9,354 nucleotides of DNA from an uncultured Opitutales bacterium. Lineage in GTDB: Bacteria; Verrucomicrobiota; Verrucomicrobiia; Opitutales; UBA2995. Below are positions 6,027 through 9,354 of the stretch, piece after piece. The DNA is taken from NCBI GenBank assembly GCA_937920335.1, contig CALGUT010000134.1:1-9354 (forward strand), read 5' to 3'. Positions within the stretch are counted from its first letter, which is position 1. Each line of letters starts with the position of its first letter. The notes beneath the pieces are model-generated. The model ran no database searches, was not told the DNA's origin, and saw only the letters and a list, made by a program, of their open reading frames with translations. The translations under genes and the position numbers were made by a program.

Positions 6027-6339
6027 TAGCATCAATCAGTTCTTCTTCGATGATTTCGCGTTCCAGTTTGCGGTCAAATATGAAAGGACCAAATGGGAGG
6101 AGTGAGGCGATGAATCCGAGTGTTGATTTTTTAAAAGGCCAGTCATGTTCGATAGCTACTTGAATAAGCAGTATGACGTAGGCGATAAAAAGAATTCCAT
6201 GTGCCATACCGATGACGCGAACGAATTGGGGGATGCCTAGTCCGTACTTGATCGGCATTGCTACGAACACGAGTAAGATGAAGGAGATACCTTCCCAGAT
6301 GGCTACTTTTCGAAAGCGTTTGAGAGATTTGTCGTTCAT
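6013..6339 (-). CDS. DUF3817 integral membrane protein
   Basis: A 108-residue membrane protein with three hydrophobic segments (about 16-35, 39-62 and 72-88). It shows the DUF3817 hallmarks: WEGISF at 15-20, AMPIKYGLG at 27-35, GMAHGILFIAYV at 44-55 and LPFGPFIFDRKL at 81-92. The acidic C-terminal tail (EREIIEEELIDA) is probably cytoplasmic. The family is common in bacteria and has no established biochemical role. The gene follows the alpha/beta hydrolase by 52 bases on the same strand and ends inside the inverted repeat it shares with the cytochrome gene. No Shine-Dalgarno site is seen before its ATG. Confidence 0.88.
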   Translation of the reverse strand: MNDKSLKRFRKVAIWEGISFILLVFVAMPIKYGLGIPQFVRVIGMAHGILFIAYVILLIQVAIEHDWPFKKSTLGFIASLLPFGPFIFDRKLEREIIEEELIDATIGD

Positions 6340-6391
6340 GGTTTCGTTACTGTGTCGAAGGAGAGCACAGTCGGAATCGTATGTTTTTCAA

Positions 6392-7243
6392 TCAGTTTCT
6401 CAAGGTTTCTAAAAACCAATCCGTCGTGATTTTTACCACGGCTTCTCCTTGGCTACGTTCAGGATCAAGTACGTTGAAGATGTGGTCTGCGTCTCCGAGG
6501 ACATGGTAGGCTTTGGGACTGCCAGGAAGGATCTTCATCCACTCGGGTTCATGGAGTGGCAAGAAGTCTTCTGTGCCTCGAATTCCTAGAAATGCACCCG
6601 GATAATTCGACAAATAATCGGGCGCCTCAAAGCCGATCCAGCTTACGTAATATTCACGAGTCATCGTGATATCTACCCAGCTTTTGCTGACGCCCTTGCC
6701 AGTGGTGATGATCTCCTTGATCAGCGCATTGCGCTCAGCGTTTCGACTTTCTCTGAGTTGGTCGGTAGAATTGCTGCCTCCGCTCGACCATAATACCGTG
6801 GATTGAAGCCACTCTGGGTGGGTTCCGATAAGCAGGATGGCGGTGCTGCCGCCCATGCTCCATCCGTTAACGCCTAGTTTGGTTTTCGGGAATTTCTCTT
6901 TCAGAAACTCGTAGCCAGCTTCGGCATCGGCCAATCTGGATTCGAGCGTCGAAGTGATGACGCTGTCATTTCGTTCACCTTCTCCGCGGAAATTTATGCG
7001 TAAGCTGGCGATCTTTTCGTCGGCGAGGGATTGGGCCAGTTGCTTTTGCAGGTCGCCGACTCCATCCATGTGGTCGTTGAACCCATGGAGAATGAGAACG
7101 GCTTCCTGTGGTTTCCCTTTGACTGGGACGACGAGCTTTCCGGAAACGCCTTCGGAGACTTTCACCTCGGTTTCCCGAAAGGATGCCTGAAGGCTCAATG
7201 CGGTGCTGATAGTAAATGCGATGAGATAGACGAGTTTCTTCAT
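6392..7243 (-). CDS. Exported alpha/beta hydrolase (serine esterase/peptidase-like)
   Basis: The 283-residue protein has a Sec signal peptide, with likely cleavage after LQA at residue 20. The alpha/beta hydrolase parts appear in order: the oxyanion-loop HGFND at 53-57, the strand ASLRINFRGEGER at 79-91, the nucleophile elbow GWSMGG with S129, the acid D226 in RGTEDFL, and H254 in GDADHIF. The full Ser-Asp-His set supports an active enzyme, probably an esterase or an acyl-peptidase-like hydrolase in the periplasm; the substrate cannot be read from the sequence. Its ATG is preceded by GGAACCT (Shine-Dalgarno-like). The gene is divergent from the DUF1080 gene across only 75 bases, so the two may share control elements, and it is probably co-transcribed with the DUF3817 gene. 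Confidence 0.88.
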   Translation of the reverse strand: MKKLVYLIAFTISTALSLQASFRETEVKVSEGVSGKLVVPVKGKPQEAVLILHGFNDHMDGVGDLQKQLAQSLADEKIASLRINFRGEGERNDSVITSTLESRLADAEAGYEFLKEKFPKTKLGVNGWSMGGSTAILLIGTHPEWLQSTVLWSSGGSNSTDQLRESRNAERNALIKEIITTGKGVSKSWVDITMTREYYVSWIGFEAPDYLSNYPGAFLGIRGTEDFLPLHEPEWMKILPGSPKAYHVLGDADHIFNVLDPERSQGEAVVKITTDWFLETLRN

Positions 7244-7246
7244 AGG

Positions 7247-7251
7247 TTCCG
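7247..7251 (-). promoter_or_regulatory. Shine-Dalgarno-like site of the alpha/beta hydrolase gene
   Basis: On the minus strand CGGAA precedes the ATG at 7243 by three bases. The spacing is short, but the twelve bases from GGAA to the second codon are the same as those of the cytochrome gene, which supports this start. Confidence 0.35.
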
Positions 7252-7318
7252 TTTAGAAAGATTTAAACTTGGTTACTCTTGGCTGGGCAATCTTGAATCG
7301 GTTGTTATAGCTTTCGGT

Positions 7319-7927
7319 ATGAAAATCTTCATTTCAGTTCTATTCCTTATATCCCTGAGTTCCTTGCTTAGCGCGAAGTCGGTTCCTATATTTGATGGAA
7401 AGTCATTCGCTGGTTGGGAAGGCCCGGTTGAGTCATTTCGTATCGAAGACGGTGCCATCGTTGGCGGTAACCTGAAAACAGCTATTCCGAAAAACCAGTT
7501 TCTAAGCACCAAGAAGCGTTATGGTGACTTTGAGCTGCGGCTAAAGTTTAAATTGGTGGGCGAGCGCGCAAACGCGGGCGTTCAATTTCGTACAGAACGA
7601 ATCCCAAACCATCACGAAGTCATTGGCTATCAGGCAGACATGGGAGGAAAATACTGGGGAGCTCTATATGATGAGTCTCGCCGTCGAGTCATTCTGCAGG
7701 GGCCAGATTTGGAGAAGTTGTCCGAGTATATCAATTTCGATGAGTGGAATACCTACGTCATTCGTTGTGAAGGACGTCATATCCAACTCTGGCTTAACGG
7801 TCATAAAACCGTGGACTGGAATGAGCCTGATGATGCGATTCCGGTCGAAGGAATTATTGCCGTTCAAATCCACAGTGGTCCTCCGACTGAGGCCTGGTAT
7901 AAAGACATTACGATCGAAGAGTTGTAG
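7319..7927 (+). CDS. Exported DUF1080 protein (3-keto-disaccharide hydrolase / glucanase-like fold)
   Basis: From ATG at 7319 the protein has 202 residues with a Sec signal peptide (MKIFISVLFLISLSSLLSA, cleavage near 19). The frame is open back to 7031, but that part is antisense to the hydrolase gene and hides the signal peptide, so it was not used. The mature protein is one DUF1080 beta-sandwich: IFDGKSFAGWEG at 24-35, IEDGAIVGG at 42-50, YGDFELRLKFKL at 68-79, NAGVQFRTE at 85-93, GYQADMG at 103-109, YWGALYDESRR at 112-122 and AVQIHSGPPTEAWYKDI at 181-197. DUF1080 members are lectin-like sandwiches; some act on 3-keto-glycosides or their unsaturated products. The sulfatase gene starts 44 bases later on the same strand, suggesting a joint role in breaking down sulfated glycans. 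Confidence 0.9.
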   Translation: MKIFISVLFLISLSSLLSAKSVPIFDGKSFAGWEGPVESFRIEDGAIVGGNLKTAIPKNQFLSTKKRYGDFELRLKFKLVGERANAGVQFRTERIPNHHEVIGYQADMGGKYWGALYDESRRRVILQGPDLEKLSEYINFDEWNTYVIRCEGRHIQLWLNGHKTVDWNEPDDAIPVEGIIAVQIHSGPPTEAWYKDITIEEL

Positions 7928-7971
7928 GAAGAATCCGTTATTCTATCTCAAGCCCGCACGAATCCCATCTT

Positions 7972-9354
7972 ATGAAGTCATTTTGTTTATACCTTGTTTG
8001 TATCGTTGGTGCTTTAGGCCAACTTGTTGCAGATCCACGTCCTAACATTATATTTATCATGGCTGATGATATGGGTTATGGAGATGTGGAAGCTCTGAAC
8101 CCAACGTCGACGATTCCGACCCCTAATTTGAATCGACTGGCTCAGGAGGGAATGACCTTTACGGATGCGCATTCGCCTTCGGCTGTGTGTACGCCAACGC
8201 GCTACGGTGTATTGACGGGACGTTACTGCTGGAGGAGTGATCTGACCCAGGGAGTATTGAATGGGTATGGAACTCCGCTTATCGAAACGAGCCGGGAAAC
8301 GGTGGCTTCTTTTTTGGCTGAGCAGGGTTACGCGACCGGTATTGTTGGGAAATGGCATTTGGGCCTCGGCTTTCAAAGAACGGACGGTGAATGGGATTGG
8401 GAGAAACACGTGGATTATTCACCGGTGGATGTTGGCTTCGACTACTCGTTGGTGATTCCCGCATCTTTGGATTTTCCGCCCTATGTCTATGTGGAGAATC
8501 ACACGATAACCGGACTTCCAGACAGAATTCATCCGGGTAGTAAGTTCCCCGCGTTTCTTAGGAAAGGCGAGGTGGGCTCCGACTTCTCCTTTATTGATTG
8601 CCTGGATACCTTGACGAAACGGGCGGCAGAATATGTGGCTGAGCAGGCAAAGACAGAGCAGCCATTCTTTTTGTATTTCCCGCTTACCGCTCCCCACAAA
8701 CCGGCTTTGCCGCATCCTCGGTTTCAGGGCAAAACCGGTTTAGGTCCTTATGGAGACTTTGTCATGCAAGTCGATTGGACGGTGGGTGAGATCTTGAATG
8801 CGATTGATAAGGCGGGTATTTTCGAAAACACGCTCGTGATTTACACGAGTGACAATGGATCCTATATGTATCGCCAAACGGATGCGTCCGAGCCAGATCA
8901 TGTATCAGATTCGACGATACAAGGTTATTACGAAGGCAACCACACGGCTAACGGTGATCTGCGAGGAACCAAAGCGGATATCTGGGAAGCCGGACATCGC
9001 GTTCCTTTTTTTGTGCGTTGGCCTGAGAAAGTGAAAGCTGGAAGCCAAGCTGGGAAAACCATTACTCATACCGACTTTTTTGCTACCGTGGCTGATGTGA
9101 TTGATGTGAATCTCCCCCCGGCCGCTGAAGCTGCTCAAGATAGCTTTAGTTTCTTGCCATTACTAGACGGGAACGAATCCGCATTTGAACGTGCTCCGGT
9201 TATTCATCATTCGGGGGGCGCCATGTTTGCGATACGCGATGGTGATTGGAAGTTGATCCTTGGCAGTGGTTCGGGGGGTCGTCAACAGCCTAGAGGTAAA
9301 CGATTTGAGCGCCCTTGGGCTTTGTTCAATATGCAGGACGACCTGAGTGAAACG
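7972..9354 (+). CDS. Exported S1-family sulfatase, formylglycine type (partial, C-terminus beyond the window)
   Basis: The reading frame stays open for 461 codons from ATG at 7972 to the window edge. Residues 1-20 form a Sec signal peptide with likely cleavage after LVA. The sulfatase signature is intact: calcium ligands D32 and D33 in IMADDMGYGD, the Cys to be turned into formylglycine at C73 in AVCTPTR (CxPxR), then GIVGKWHLG (K127, H129), TAPHKP (H242), VIYTSDNG (D294, N295) and RGTKADIWEAGHRVP (K334). The end in view, ALFNMQDDLSET, corresponds to the usual LYDLxxDPxE segment near the C-terminus, so only a few tens of residues are probably missing. It should release sulfate from a carbohydrate or aryl ester in the periplasm or outside the cell, after maturation by a formylglycine-generating enzyme encoded elsewhere. 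The exact sulfatase subfamily and substrate cannot be assigned by eye. Confidence 0.93.
   Translation, partial: MKSFCLYLVCIVGALGQLVADPRPNIIFIMADDMGYGDVEALNPTSTIPTPNLNRLAQEGMTFTDAHSPSAVCTPTRYGVLTGRYCWRSDLTQGVLNGYGTPLIETSRETVASFLAEQGYATGIVGKWHLGLGFQRTDGEWDWEKHVDYSPVDVGFDYSLVIPASLDFPPYVYVENHTITGLPDRIHPGSKFPAFLRKGEVGSDFSFIDCLDTLTKRAAEYVAEQAKTEQPFFLYFPLTAPHKPALPHPRFQGKTGLGPYGDFVMQVDWTVGEILNAIDKAGIFENTLVIYTSDNGSYMYRQTDASEPDHVSDSTIQGYYEGNHTANGDLRGTKADIWEAGHRVPFFVRWPEKVKAGSQAGKTITHTDFFATVADVIDVNLPPAAEAAQDSFSFLPLLDGNESAFERAPVIHHSGGAMFAIRDGDWKLILGSGSGGRQQPRGKRFERPWALFNMQDDLSET

Noticed and set aside
7031..7318. N-terminal extension of the DUF1080 gene
   Set aside because: It is antisense to the hydrolase gene and would bury a clear Sec signal peptide.
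7972..9354. The sulfatase as a displaced EboF
   Set aside because: EboF belongs to the same broad alkaline phosphatase superfamily, but this protein has the sulfatase CxPxR motif and a signal peptide and lies on the other strand away from the cluster.
1..9354. CRISPR arrays, tRNA or rRNA genes, insertion sequences, phage or toxin-antitoxin genes
   Set aside because: No regularly spaced repeats, cloverleaf-like segments, transposase motifs or terminal repeats were seen on reading the window.

Overview
The window looks like a chromosomal segment of a free-living, probably marine, member of the Verrucomicrobiota or a related PVC bacterium. This is an inference from gene content: a Cys-type S1 sulfatase next to an exported DUF1080 protein, a Tat-exported sugar isomerase-like protein, a small lipoprotein-like c-type cytochrome, a DUF3817 protein, and few strong Shine-Dalgarno sites. 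GC looks roughly balanced. No rRNA, tRNA, CRISPR array, insertion sequence or phage gene was seen.

Positions 1-3871 (minus strand, read right to left) hold a compact ebo cluster. The order is a 91-codon unknown gene, eboB (TatD-like hydrolase), eboE (TIM-barrel metalloprotein), eboC (UbiA-like prenyltransferase) and eboD (3-dehydroquinate synthase-like cyclase, running off the left edge). Genes overlap by 4 bases or lie 11-78 bases apart, so they probably form one transcript. Ebo clusters are widespread but poorly understood. In cyanobacteria one is linked to moving the scytonemin precursor to the periplasm, and in Pseudomonas a related cluster is linked to repelling nematodes. Here the order is B-E-C-D, and the place usually held by eboA has a much shorter unrelated-looking protein. 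An eboF gene, if present, must lie left of position 1. A two-helix membrane protein (3966-4214) sits just upstream on the same strand.

Positions 4445-5981 (plus strand) encode a Tat-exported sugar phosphate isomerase/epimerase-like TIM barrel and a small membrane-anchored c-type cytochrome. Positions 6013-7243 (minus strand) encode an exported alpha/beta hydrolase followed by a DUF3817 membrane protein. The two blocks converge on a strong inverted repeat at 5987-6026, which probably ends both transcripts.

Positions 7319-9354 (plus strand) encode an exported DUF1080 protein and an exported formylglycine-type sulfatase cut by the right edge. The exported isomerase-like TIM barrel, the DUF1080 protein, the cytochrome and the sulfatase together suggest extracytoplasmic breakdown of sulfated or otherwise modified glycosides, possibly by the 3-keto-glycoside route. 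That grouping is an inference; the oxidoreductase such a route needs is not in the window.
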